Source: Chelativorans petroleitrophicus
Lineage (GTDB): Bacteria; Pseudomonadota; Alphaproteobacteria; Rhizobiales; Rhizobiaceae
NCBI RefSeq assembly: GCF_025398195.1
Contig: NZ_JAODNV010000008.1
Span: forward strand, 1 to 64,000
Direction of reading: 5' to 3'
Length of the DNA stretch: 64,000 nucleotides
Below, one piece after another: positions 37,086-45,261 of the stretch. Position 1 is the stretch's first letter, and every line of letters begins with the position of its first letter. Made by a program: the position numbers and the translations under genes. The notes beneath the pieces were generated by a model. It had not been told where the DNA came from. It worked only from the letters and a program-made list of their open reading frames with translations, and searched no databases.

Positions 37086-37103
37086 ATGAAATTTCTATTC
37101 CAT
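37086..37103 (-). promoter_or_regulatory. Degenerate IolR-like site ahead of the inositol transporter operon
   Basis: ATGAAA-N6-TTCCAT matches the ATGGAA-N6-TTCCAT form found at iolC with one mismatch in the left half. It is 166 bp upstream of the binding-protein start, in the only intergenic region ahead of this operon. A second left half-site (ATGGAA) lies about 30 bp further in. Moderate to weak evidence. Confidence 0.4.
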
Positions 37104-37172
37104 TTCCGGGCCGCTCGTCAAGGCGGATCGTCCCCGTGGCTGGCAGGGTGAAGCCCGCGTCTGCGTGGAGGG

Positions 37173-38180
37173 TTACCCTATCTCGATCTCGCACCAGTGG
37201 CTGTAGGGCTTCTCCGGCATGATCACGGACGATGGAAAGTGCGGGTGGTTGATGGCGTCGGGGAAGTTCTGGTCCTCAAGACACAGCCCGCCGAAACGCG
37301 GATAGCGATGCCCGGCAAGCCCCGGAACGGGAATGTTCATCTTGCCGCCGGTATACAGCTGAAGCCCCGGCTGATCCGTCTTCAGCCTGAGGGTCAGGGA
37401 GCCGTCCGGCGCCGTTACGGTCGCCACAGGCTCGGAGAGGTTGCGCCCCTCTGCAAGAACCAGATTGATGTCATAATCGACCGGGTTGCCGTTTTCGTCC
37501 TGCAGCTGACGCGGCGTGCGCAGGTCATAGCGGGTGCCGGCCACAGGCGCGATCTCGCCTGTCGGGATAAGTCCCTCGCCTAGCACGGTATAGGCATCGG
37601 CATTCACCTCTATCCGGTGGTCGCGCACATCGCCTTCGCCCGCCAGGTTGAAGTAGTTGTGCTGAACAATGTTGACGGGCGTCGGCTTGTCCGTCTCGGC
37701 GCAAAAGTCGATGCGCAGGGTGTTTCCGGAAAGCCGGTAGGTGACGGCGATATCGAGCCGGCCCGGATAGCCCATTTCGCCGTCGGGGCTCGTCAGCCGC
37801 AGGCGCACGGCATTTGCCGAAAGCACCTCCATGTTCCACAGCTGCCTGCCGATACCTCTTGGCCCGCCGTGAAGCTGGTTGGGACCCTCGTTGGCGACGA
37901 GCCGGTATTCCCGCCCGTCAAGCGCGAAGCGGGCGCCGCCGATGCGGTTCGCAACGCGCCCGCAGATCGCGCCGAAATAGGGGCTATGGGCGGGATAGTG
38001 CTCGAACCGGTCAAAGCCGAGCACGACATGCCGCACGCCGCCGGTCACCGGAACCTGCCAGTCACGCAGGACAGCGCCGTAATTCATGACGGCGATCCGA
38101 ACGCCGGTCTCGCTCTCAAGCACCGCCTCGAGCACGTCACGGCCTTCAAAGGTGCCGATCTTTTCAGGCGCGCTTGCCAT
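37173..38180 (-). CDS. Aldose 1-epimerase (galactose mutarotase)
   Basis: The 335-residue enzyme interconverts alpha and beta anomers of aldoses. Family motifs are GAICGRVANRIGGARFALDG, NQLHGGPRGIGRQLWNME with the catalytic-type His, VNIVQHNYFNLAGEGDVRDH with the second His, and the late LCLEDQNFPDAINHPHFPS. The start follows GAGGAA; the longer frame to 38207 is not supported. It is the last gene of the sugar cluster, separated from the next gene upstream by 351 bp that hold a repeat, so it may have its own promoter. Confidence 0.9.
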   Translation of the reverse strand: MASAPEKIGTFEGRDVLEAVLESETGVRIAVMNYGAVLRDWQVPVTGGVRHVVLGFDRFEHYPAHSPYFGAICGRVANRIGGARFALDGREYRLVANEGPNQLHGGPRGIGRQLWNMEVLSANAVRLRLTSPDGEMGYPGRLDIAVTYRLSGNTLRIDFCAETDKPTPVNIVQHNYFNLAGEGDVRDHRIEVNADAYTVLGEGLIPTGEIAPVAGTRYDLRTPRQLQDENGNPVDYDINLVLAEGRNLSEPVATVTAPDGSLTLRLKTDQPGLQLYTGGKMNIPVPGLAGHRYPRFGGLCLEDQNFPDAINHPHFPSSVIMPEKPYSHWCEIEIG

Positions 38181-38400
38181 GGTCTTCCTCGCGTCCGAAC
38201 TGCCCACTATACGGATGGGGAATCGGGGAGAAATCCGCTGGCGTCAATGCTCTTCGTAGCGTTTACCGCCTCATCGTGCGGCTTCGACCCGCCACGCCCT
38301 GTTGCCTGAGGGCGTGGGGAAAGGCGCGGTGTCCGGTCACTGCGGTTCCTCTCCTCTGTGGCAGGGCGATTGCATATGGCTGCTGCCGCCCTTTCGCCCC

Positions 38401-38454
38401 CGCTCCGTCTCGGCTTCGCCTCGACACCTCTCCCCCACCTGGGTGGGGGAGAGG
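38401..38454. repeat. Dispersed palindromic intergenic repeat, copy 1
   Basis: A perfect stem (CCTCTCCCCCACC at 38427-38439, GGTGGGGGAGAGG at 38442-38454) is preceded by CTCGGCTTCGCCTCG (38409-38423). The same 15 bases occur inverted beside copy 2. It fills most of the recognisable content of the 351-bp gene-free stretch 38181-38531, where I see nothing else but a possible promoter region for the mutarotase. Confidence 0.7.
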
Positions 38455-38531
38455 AAGGGTGGCCAGGATCTGCATCGCTGCCAGTCACAGCCGTTGGTGG
38501 TTTGCAAATGTAGCGGTGCAGGGTCCCGTTC

Positions 38532-39722
38532 TCAGAGGCTGTCGAGCCGCGTCCAGGCCGCATCCTTGTTCGAGGACGTCACGCAAGCCTGGATAAAGCG
38601 CATGCCCTCAAGTCCATCCTCCACCGTGGGCAGCAGGTGGTTCTCGGGCAGGCTGCCGCCGTCGCGAAGGGCGCGGATGGCTCCCGCCGCTTCCGTGTAA
38701 AGCGTGGCGAACGCCTCCAGATAGCCCTCCGGATGGCCGCTCGGGATACGGGTAACGCTTGCCGCGGCCTGGTTCGCGCCCGCGCCACCCCGGGTGATCA
38801 GCCGCTTCGGCTCCCCAAGCGGGGTGTACCAGAGATAGTTCGGATCGGCCTGAACCCATTCCAGCCCGCCCTTGGTGCCATAGACCCTGAGCTTCAGCCC
38901 ATTTTCGTTGCCCGGGGCCACCTGGCTTACCCAGATCGTGCCTTTGGCGCGCCGGCCGTTGCGTTCGGCAAAGCGCAGCATGACATGAGCGTTGTCATCG
39001 AGTTGCCGGCCCGGCACAAAGCGGTCCAGATCAGCGGCAACACTTTCGGCGTGAAGCCCCGTCACGAAGGTGATGAGCTGATAGGCATGAGTGCCGATGT
39101 CGCCCGTCGCGCCGCCCACGCCCGACCGGGCCGGGTCCGTGCGCCAGGAGGCCTGCTTGTTGCCGGATTGTTCGAGCGGCTCCGACAACCAGTCCTGGGG
39201 ATACTCCGCCTGGGCAAGGATAATGTCGCCCAGAACGCCCTCCTGCACCATCTGGCGCGCCTGGCGGATCATCGGATAGCCCGAATAGTTGTGGGTGAGC
39301 ACGAAGAGCCTGCCGCTCTTGCGCACGGTCTCCACCAACGCCTTGGCGTCCTCCAGGCTGGAAGTCAGCGGCTTGTCGCAGATCACATGAATGCCGGCTT
39401 CAAGGAAGGCCTTGGCCGCCGGATAATGCATGTGGTTCGGGGTGACGATGCTGACGGCCTCGATACCGTCGGGCCTTGCAGATTCAGCCCGCGCCATCTC
39501 CTCGAAGCTGCCATAGGAGCGGTCGGGATCGAGGCCGAGCTCGGCGGCAGAAGCCCGCGCGCGCTCGGGATCGGAGGAAAGGGCGCCGGCAACCAGCACA
39601 TAATGCCCGTCGAGGCGTGCCGCCATGCGGTGGACGGCGGCGATGAAGGCGCCCTGCCCGCCGCCCACCATGCCTAGGCGGATGGGTCTTGCAACAGGCG
39701 CCGTTGCGGATGCGGAAACCAT
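38532..39722 (-). CDS. Gfo/Idh/MocA-family dehydrogenase (first of two in the sugar cluster)
   Basis: The 396-residue oxidoreductase has the Rossmann motif GMVGGGQGAFIAAVHRMAAR and a CDKP version of the EKP motif (IHVICDKPLTSSLEDAKALV); Asp for Glu is common in one subgroup. The catalytic region is SGVGGATGDIGTHAYQLITF, with the Asp-x-x-x-His pattern. It starts 14 bp after the TIM-barrel isomerase gene, so the two form a pair. Members of this subgroup oxidise sugars or glycosides at C3; the substrate here is unknown. Confidence 0.88.
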   Translation of the reverse strand: MVSASATAPVARPIRLGMVGGGQGAFIAAVHRMAARLDGHYVLVAGALSSDPERARASAAELGLDPDRSYGSFEEMARAESARPDGIEAVSIVTPNHMHYPAAKAFLEAGIHVICDKPLTSSLEDAKALVETVRKSGRLFVLTHNYSGYPMIRQARQMVQEGVLGDIILAQAEYPQDWLSEPLEQSGNKQASWRTDPARSGVGGATGDIGTHAYQLITFVTGLHAESVAADLDRFVPGRQLDDNAHVMLRFAERNGRRAKGTIWVSQVAPGNENGLKLRVYGTKGGLEWVQADPNYLWYTPLGEPKRLITRGGAGANQAAASVTRIPSGHPEGYLEAFATLYTEAAGAIRALRDGGSLPENHLLPTVEDGLEGMRFIQACVTSSNKDAAWTRLDSL

Positions 39723-39736
39723 TTTTCCTTTCTCCC

Positions 39737-40795
39737 TTATCCGATGCCCATCATCTTGCGGAGCTGGTCGCGGTCTGTCGCCCCGCCGGCAAAGTCATCG
39801 AAGGCCTTCTCGGTCACCCGGATGATGTGATTGGCGATGAAGGGTGCGCCTTCCGCCGCCCCCTGCTCCGGATGCTTGAGACAGCATTCCCATTCGAGAA
39901 CGGCCCAGGAATCGTAGTCATACTGGGCAAGCTTCGAGAAGATGCTCGTGAAATCCACCTGGCCATCACCCAGTGAGCGGAACCGGCCGGCCCGCTTTAC
40001 CCAGGGCTGATAGCCCGAATAGACACCCTGCCGGCCATCCGGGTTGAACTCGGCGTCCTTCACGTGGAAGGCCGAGATGCGCTCGTGGTAGATATCGATG
40101 AAGGCCAGATAATCGAGCTGCTGCAGCAGGAAATGAGACGGGTCGTAGTTGATCATGCAGCGCTTGTGATTGCCGACCTTCTCCAGGAACATTTCGAAGG
40201 TAGCGCCGTCGAACAGGTCCTCTCCCGGATGCAGCTCGAAGGCGATGTCCACGCCCTGATCCTCATAGGCATCGAGAATGAGCTTCCAGCGACGGGCAAG
40301 TTCGCTGAAAGCTTCCTCGATCAAGCCATCCGGGCGCTGCGGCCAGGGATAGAGATAGGGGAAGGCGAGCGCGCCGGAGAACGAGACGGTGACATCCTTG
40401 CCCAGATTGCGTGAAGCCTTCGCCGCCAGAAGCATGTTCTCCACGGCCCATTCCTGGCGCGCCTTGGGATTGCCGCGCACGCTCTCGGGCGCAAAGCCGT
40501 CGAAGGGAAAATCGTAGGCGGGATGGACGGCGACGAGCTGACCGATCAGATGGGTGGAAAGCTCAGTGATCTCGACGCCCGCCTCCCGGCAGATGCCTTG
40601 CACCTCGTCGCAATAGTCCTTTGACTCGGCTGCTTTCTTAAGGTCGAACAGGCGGCCGTCCCAGGACGGCACCTGGATGCCCTTGTAGCCATGACCGGCC
40701 GCCCACCGGGCAATGTTTGGCAGCGTATTGTAGGGCGCTTCGTCACCGGCGAACTGCGCCAGAAAAATCGCCGGTCCCTTCATCGTCTTAGGCAT
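39737..40795 (-). CDS. TIM-barrel sugar phosphate isomerase/epimerase-like protein
   Basis: The 352-residue xylose-isomerase-like AP endonuclease-2 fold has metal-site residues in VDIAFELHPGEDLFDG, MINYDPSHFLLQQLDYL, ISAFHVKDAEFNPDG and SWAVLEWECCLKHPEQG. Glu, Asp, His and Glu at these places suggest an intact divalent-metal site. Such proteins next to Gfo/Idh enzymes act on keto sugars as isomerases, epimerases or eliminases/hydratases. The upstream neighbour is the GH43 gene, 122 bp away. Confidence 0.85.
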   Translation of the reverse strand: MPKTMKGPAIFLAQFAGDEAPYNTLPNIARWAAGHGYKGIQVPSWDGRLFDLKKAAESKDYCDEVQGICREAGVEITELSTHLIGQLVAVHPAYDFPFDGFAPESVRGNPKARQEWAVENMLLAAKASRNLGKDVTVSFSGALAFPYLYPWPQRPDGLIEEAFSELARRWKLILDAYEDQGVDIAFELHPGEDLFDGATFEMFLEKVGNHKRCMINYDPSHFLLQQLDYLAFIDIYHERISAFHVKDAEFNPDGRQGVYSGYQPWVKRAGRFRSLGDGQVDFTSIFSKLAQYDYDSWAVLEWECCLKHPEQGAAEGAPFIANHIIRVTEKAFDDFAGGATDRDQLRKMMGIG

Positions 40796-40917
40796 TTCCT
40801 ACCTCCCTCCTTGGTTTGTCTGCCGAAGAGGCGTCTTCTCCTCCCGCTCCATGGGTCCCATCCTACACAAGAGCGGGCTTCGCCTCATCCGGCAATTCTC
40901 TTTGCTGTACCTAATCA

Positions 40918-42522
40918 TCATCCGAACTCCGGAATATACGTGAAACGGGTGAAGTCGGCGGCGCGGCCGCTGCCGCTGATATCGAAACACATCATGCCGA
41001 CGAAGGTGCCGGTGAAGGAGCCGTGCGCGCCGCGGCCCGCCTCGTCCGATGTTATCCCGGCATCCAGAACGGGGCCGATCGGCTGCCAGTCGCCACCGGT
41101 GCTGTAGAAAAACTGCTGCTCGGCTTCCTTCACTTCCACCGCGAGCTTCACCGGCCTGTCGTCCGGCAAGGGCTGCGGGGCGGTGAGCGGGAAGGAGAGC
41201 CGACCGTCCGGCCATTCGCCGGGGCAGCTCAAGATGGTGAGGCAGCGCCCCACCGTCTCGTGCCAAGTGACCGCGAGGAAGTGGAATTTGTGGCGGTTGT
41301 AATAGGTCGTTAGTCCCGCCGCCTGCTGGAAGGTGGCAGGGCTGAAGATGACCTCCGTTTCCGCGCGGTAGCGGTGATGCTCCTGCCTACGCGCCACCAG
41401 CGCCTGCTCGAACCAGCTGCCGATGGACTCGCGGCCGAAAATGCGAAGCGCGGAGCCGGTTAGCGTGAAGATTCGCTCGGGATATGGCGTGCGCAGCCAC
41501 TGGAATTCCGCAGGAAGGCTCGCACCCTTGAAGACGTGCTCGACCGCCTGTGGCGGCGCAGGCTCCACGTCAAAGGGTGCGGGCACATGCACCTGCGGCA
41601 CCGGGCTGCCGCTTTCGGGATAAAGCCAGCCATCCTCCTTCCACACGCATTTCTGGATCGCCGTTTCGCGCCCGAGCGGCGAACGGCGCGTGCCAGGCAG
41701 CGGGCGGGAGCAGAGATGCGTGTGATAGACCTGCCCGTCGGGCGTCTCCACGATCTGGCCGTGACCGGCGCGCTGCAACGGCGCATCGGGCGTATCCTTG
41801 GACGTAAAGAGATGCACGTTCGGGTGCAGCTCGTAGGGGCCGTCGATGCGGCGGGAACGCGCCATGGTGACGGCGTGCTCATAGGCGGTGCCGCCCTCGG
41901 CCACGGTCAGGTAGTACCAGCCATCGCGCTTATAAAGATGCGGCCCCTCGACAAGGCCCAGAGGGCTTCCGGCGAAGATGTTCTTCGCCTCGCCGATAAG
42001 CCTTCGCGCCTTTGGGTCGTATTCCTGCAGGAGGATGCCCGCGAAAGCGGGGCTCTTGGGATTGCCGCCGACGGATTCGCTGCGGTGGTTCCAGAGCATG
42101 TTGAGGAACCACTTTCGCCCGTCGTCATCGTGGAAGAGGGATGGGTCGAAGCCGGAGGAATTGACATAGACGGGATCGGACCATGGCCCTTCGATGGACG
42201 GCGCGGTGACGATGTAGTTGTGCGCGTCCTTGAAGTTGCCGTCGTAGCGTTTGACGTCCGTATAGACGAGCCAGAACAGCCCGTCGGCATAGGAAAGGCA
42301 TGGCGCCCATATGCCGCAGGAATCGGGATTGCCACGCATGTCGAGCTGGCTTGCCCGGTCGAGCGGACGCTTGACGAGCCGCCAGTTCACCAGATCGCGC
42401 GAGTGGTGGATCTGCACGCCCGGATACCACTCGAAGGTGGAGGTGGCGATGTAATAGTCCTCGCCCACGCGGCAAATGGAGGGATCGGGATTGAAGCCCG
42501 GCAGGATGGGGTTGACGATCAT
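40918..42522 (-). CDS. GH43-family glycosidase (beta-xylosidase-like)
   Basis: The 534-residue glycoside hydrolase opens with NPILPGFNPDPSICRVGEDY, the GH43 N-terminus with its catalytic-base Asp. SSGFDPSLFHDDDGRKWFLN holds the pKa-modulating Asp, and GLVEGPHLYKRDGWYYLTVA the acid Glu. A C-terminal beta-sandwich (DUF1349-like, from about 325) completes the usual xylosidase form. No signal peptide is present, so it acts on imported oligosaccharides. The ATG at 42522 follows GGAG by 9 nt; an open frame from 42816 crosses intergenic repeats. Xylosidase or arabinofuranosidase specificity cannot be settled here. Confidence 0.92.
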   Translation of the reverse strand: MIVNPILPGFNPDPSICRVGEDYYIATSTFEWYPGVQIHHSRDLVNWRLVKRPLDRASQLDMRGNPDSCGIWAPCLSYADGLFWLVYTDVKRYDGNFKDAHNYIVTAPSIEGPWSDPVYVNSSGFDPSLFHDDDGRKWFLNMLWNHRSESVGGNPKSPAFAGILLQEYDPKARRLIGEAKNIFAGSPLGLVEGPHLYKRDGWYYLTVAEGGTAYEHAVTMARSRRIDGPYELHPNVHLFTSKDTPDAPLQRAGHGQIVETPDGQVYHTHLCSRPLPGTRRSPLGRETAIQKCVWKEDGWLYPESGSPVPQVHVPAPFDVEPAPPQAVEHVFKGASLPAEFQWLRTPYPERIFTLTGSALRIFGRESIGSWFEQALVARRQEHHRYRAETEVIFSPATFQQAAGLTTYYNRHKFHFLAVTWHETVGRCLTILSCPGEWPDGRLSFPLTAPQPLPDDRPVKLAVEVKEAEQQFFYSTGGDWQPIGPVLDAGITSDEAGRGAHGSFTGTFVGMMCFDISGSGRAADFTRFTYIPEFG

Positions 42523-42678
42523 GGCTCGCAACTCCGCGTACCTGAAGTCGGCATCTGAGGGCACCGCCTCAGGGCGGCGATATTTCCAATCCCCTCCCCT
42601 CGCGGAGCGGTGACATTTACACGTCTTTCCGAAGCCAGGGCGGTGAACATGCGCAGGCGCACATGACGGGCGCCATTC

Positions 42679-42738
42679 CTCTCCCCCACACGAGTGGGGG
42701 AGAGATGGCGAGGCGAAGCCGAGCCGGTGAGGGGGAAT
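42679..42738. repeat. Dispersed palindromic intergenic repeat, copy 2
   Basis: The stem CTCTCCCCCAC (42679-42689) / GTGGGGGAGAG (42694-42704) is followed by CGAGGCGAAGCCGAG (42709-42723), the exact reverse complement of the flank of copy 1, and then GGTGAGGGGGAA. The element of about 60 bp is therefore inverted relative to copy 1. Confidence 0.7.
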
Positions 42739-42818
42739 TTTGTGGCGTCGCCCTCCATTCGGGCAAATTCCGTTGCTGCCCGGCGCCATCGGCTCACCAA
42801 AACCGCTGCGCTGCAAGC

Positions 42819-42873
42819 TCCCTCACCGTCTCGCGCTGCGCGCGAGCCGCCTCTCCCCCGCAAGCGGGGGAGA
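42819..42873. repeat. Dispersed palindromic intergenic repeat, copy 3 (diverged)
   Basis: The stem TCTCCCCCGC (42852-42861) / GCGGGGGAGA (42864-42873) has a 2-nt loop and is preceded by CTCCCTCACCGTCTCGC-type sequence, in the same orientation as copy 1. Core and flank have drifted, so this is a related but less similar member. Confidence 0.6.
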
Positions 42874-42934
42874 AGAATGGTACCCGCTGCTTCAAGCGGA
42901 AGGCGTGCCGCGGTCATTTGGGCCTTCGCGCTCA

Positions 42935-43978
42935 TTACCGCTTCGGCCCCTTGCGCTCCGCGGAGGCGGCCCAGAGGTTGATGTCCGCCTCGCGGGCATA
43001 GACGTCGATTTCCGCAAGCTCCTCGTCGGTGAAATCAAGCCGGCTCAGGCCCCGCACGATCTCCTCCACCTGTTCCGGCCTGCTGGCGCCGATCAGGGCG
43101 GAGGTCACCCGCCCGCCGCGCAGCACCCAAGCCACCGCCATCTGAGCCAGGGTCTGGCCGCGACGCTTTGCGATCTCGTTGAGGGCGCGGATGTTCTCCA
43201 GCGTGTTCTCGTTGAGAAACTCCTTCCTCAGCGACTTGCCCTGCGCGGCGCGGCTATCCTGCGGGATGCCGCCGAGATACTTGTCGGTCAGCATGCCCTG
43301 CGCCAGCGGCGAGAAGACGATGGAGCCGATGCCGAGCTCCTCCAGCGTATCGAGGAGACCATCTTCCTCCACCCAGCGGTTGATCATCGAATAGCTCGGC
43401 TGGTGGATGAGACAGGGCGTGCCGAGCTCCTTCAGGATCGCCGCCGCCTCGCGCGTCCGCTGCGAATTGTAGGAGGAGATGCCCACATAGAGCGCCCGGC
43501 CGGACCGCACTATGTGGTCGAGCGCCATCATCGTCTCTTCGAGCGGCGTTTGGGGATCAAAGCGGTGGGAATAGAAGATGTCCACATAGTCGAGACCCAG
43601 CCGCTTCAGGCTCTGGTCGCAGCTCGCAATCAGATATTTCCGGCTGCCCCATTCCCCATAAGGGCCGGACCACATCAGGTAGCCCGCTTTGGAAGAAATG
43701 ATCAGCTCGTCGCGATGCCCGGCAAAGTCCTCGCGCAGGATCTTGCCGAAGGCCTCTTCCGCCGAGCCCGGCGGAGGACCATAATTGTTGGCGAGATCGA
43801 AGTGGGTGATGCCGAGATCGAAGGCCTTGCGGCAGATCGCCCGCTTCCTCTCATGCGGGAAATCCTCACCGAAATTGTGCCAAAGGCCGAGCGAGACGGC
43901 CGGCAGCTTCAGGCCGGAGCGCCCGCAGCGCCGGTACTGCATGTTCTGATAGCGGTCGTCCGCTGGTTTCCAGCTCAT
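42935..43978 (-). CDS. Aldo/keto reductase (YghZ / L-glyceraldehyde 3-phosphate reductase type)
   Basis: The 347-residue NADPH-dependent (beta/alpha)8 reductase has THFDLANNYGPPPGSAEEAF with the catalytic Asp and Tyr, DELIISSKAGYLMWSGPYG with the Lys, and YVDIFYSHRFDPQTPLEETM with the His. The YGPPPGSAEE form marks the YghZ subgroup. Its start overlaps the stop of the Gfo/Idh gene (ATGA), so it works with that enzyme; reduction of a sugar-derived aldehyde or keto sugar is likely. YghZ-type enzymes detoxify methylglyoxal and reduce L-glyceraldehyde 3-phosphate. Confidence 0.88.
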   Translation of the reverse strand: MSWKPADDRYQNMQYRRCGRSGLKLPAVSLGLWHNFGEDFPHERKRAICRKAFDLGITHFDLANNYGPPPGSAEEAFGKILREDFAGHRDELIISSKAGYLMWSGPYGEWGSRKYLIASCDQSLKRLGLDYVDIFYSHRFDPQTPLEETMMALDHIVRSGRALYVGISSYNSQRTREAAAILKELGTPCLIHQPSYSMINRWVEEDGLLDTLEELGIGSIVFSPLAQGMLTDKYLGGIPQDSRAAQGKSLRKEFLNENTLENIRALNEIAKRRGQTLAQMAVAWVLRGGRVTSALIGASRPEQVEEIVRGLSRLDFTDEELAEIDVYAREADINLWAASAERKGPKR

Positions 43979-45126
43979 GCCGGCACCTTTTCTTCGGCGA
44001 GCAGTCCGCGCGCCGCCTCAACATCGAGCGGCGACGGGCGCTCGCAGGTGGTGGTGAGTTCAACGAAGCTGCCCGTCTCCGCCGATTTCAGAATTGAGGT
44101 CATCACGTCGACGGCGTGCAGCGACATCTCCAGCGAGCAGCGGTGCGGGCGCCCCTCGAGAATGGCCAGGGCCATGTCGGCAAGCCCCGCCGTGCGATAA
44201 TTGGCGAGGCCCTTCCCGTCCCTCCCTTCCTGGTTCGTCACGCTCAACGGATGCTCCCATCGCGGCAGATCGGCGATCTCCGCCTCCCGGGTCAGGATCA
44301 CCTCGCCGCCGAAGAAGTTCGGATCGGGAACATGCAGCGATCCGGTCTCGCCGTACAGCTCCATATTGCCGTGCCTGTGATGCCAGACGTCCCAGCTCGC
44401 GCCCAGCGTGATGACCGCGCCGTTTTCAAATTCCATGACGGCATGGATCGTCGTGGGGGTCTCCACGATGATCTTCTGACCCCTTCGCGGCTCCGAAAGG
44501 ATGGTGCGCTCCTTCGTCGGAGTGGAGGCGAGCGCGCAGACCCGCTTCACCGGGCCGACGAGCTGGATCAGGTTAGTGACGTAGTAGGGGCCGACATCGA
44601 GCACGGGACCGGCACCCGGCTTGAAGAAGAAGTCCGGATTCGGATGCCAGTGCTCCATGCCGTGGCTCATCACGTGGCAGGTGCCGCTGACCACCTTGCC
44701 GATGGCGCCGGAGTCGATCAGGTGCCTTGCAAGCTGATGCGCGCCGCCCAAGAAGGTGTCGGGTGCGGAGCCGAGCCGTACACCCTTTTCCTTAGCAAGC
44801 GCGGCCAGCGCCTTGCCCTCCTCGACGGAGAGCACGAAAGGCTTTTCCGAATAGACATGCTTGCCGGCATCGATCCCCCGCTTCGAAATCTCGTAATGAG
44901 CGGCGGGGATGGTGAGATTGACCACGATGTCGATGTCATCCGCCGCAAGCAGGCCGTCCACGCTCTCTTGGCGAAGTCCAAACTCCTCCGCCCGCGCCTT
45001 TGCCGCATCCGGGTTCACGTCCGCGCAGGCACGCATCTCGATCCCGCGGAAGTGCGGCGCCAAACGCATATAGGCCGCCGAGATATTGCCGCAGCCAATG
45101 ACGCCCACTCCAAGTTTTCTGGCCAT
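43975..45126 (-). CDS. Gfo/Idh/MocA-family dehydrogenase (second of two in the sugar cluster)
   Basis: The 383-residue oxidoreductase has VGVIGCGNISAAYMRLAPHF, the EKP motif in HVYSEKPFVLSVEEGKAL and PGAGPVLDVGPYYVTNLIQL, in which Tyr follows the Asp-x-x-x pattern where many relatives have His. The start follows GAGGAA by 7 nt; a frame to 45198 is less likely. It is coupled to the aldo/keto reductase and lies 135 bp after a TIM-barrel isomerase gene, forming the second dehydrogenase/isomerase pair in the cluster. Confidence 0.88.
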   Translation of the reverse strand: MARKLGVGVIGCGNISAAYMRLAPHFRGIEMRACADVNPDAAKARAEEFGLRQESVDGLLAADDIDIVVNLTIPAAHYEISKRGIDAGKHVYSEKPFVLSVEEGKALAALAKEKGVRLGSAPDTFLGGAHQLARHLIDSGAIGKVVSGTCHVMSHGMEHWHPNPDFFFKPGAGPVLDVGPYYVTNLIQLVGPVKRVCALASTPTKERTILSEPRRGQKIIVETPTTIHAVMEFENGAVITLGASWDVWHHRHGNMELYGETGSLHVPDPNFFGGEVILTREAEIADLPRWEHPLSVTNQEGRDGKGLANYRTAGLADMALAILEGRPHRCSLEMSLHAVDVMTSILKSAETGSFVELTTTCERPSPLDVEAARGLLAEEKVPA

Positions 45127-45261
45127 GTTTACGTTCCTCAATACCGTTTCTGCTCCGCCTTCACCGCCGCAGGGGCGGTTGGCAACTCTCATTTGCATCG
45201 GGCCTCAGAGCCCTGGACAAGCCGTGCCTAGCGATCCCTCGCCACGGCTTGGCTCGACCTC

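Larger units (their letters stand above)
42523..42934. other. Gene-free 412-bp stretch carrying two palindromic repeats
   Basis: No supported gene lies between the GH43 start and the aldo/keto reductase stop. Two copies of the palindromic repeat lie in it in opposite orientation (42679-42738 and 42819-42873). Open frames here are extensions of repeat sequence. A promoter for the GH43 gene is possible but not identified. Confidence 0.6.

Noticed and set aside
38427-38454. Palindrome at 38.4 kb as a simple terminator of the dehydrogenase gene
   Set aside because: It lacks a U-tract and shares stem and flank with copies elsewhere, so a dispersed repeat explains it better, though it may still affect mRNA ends.
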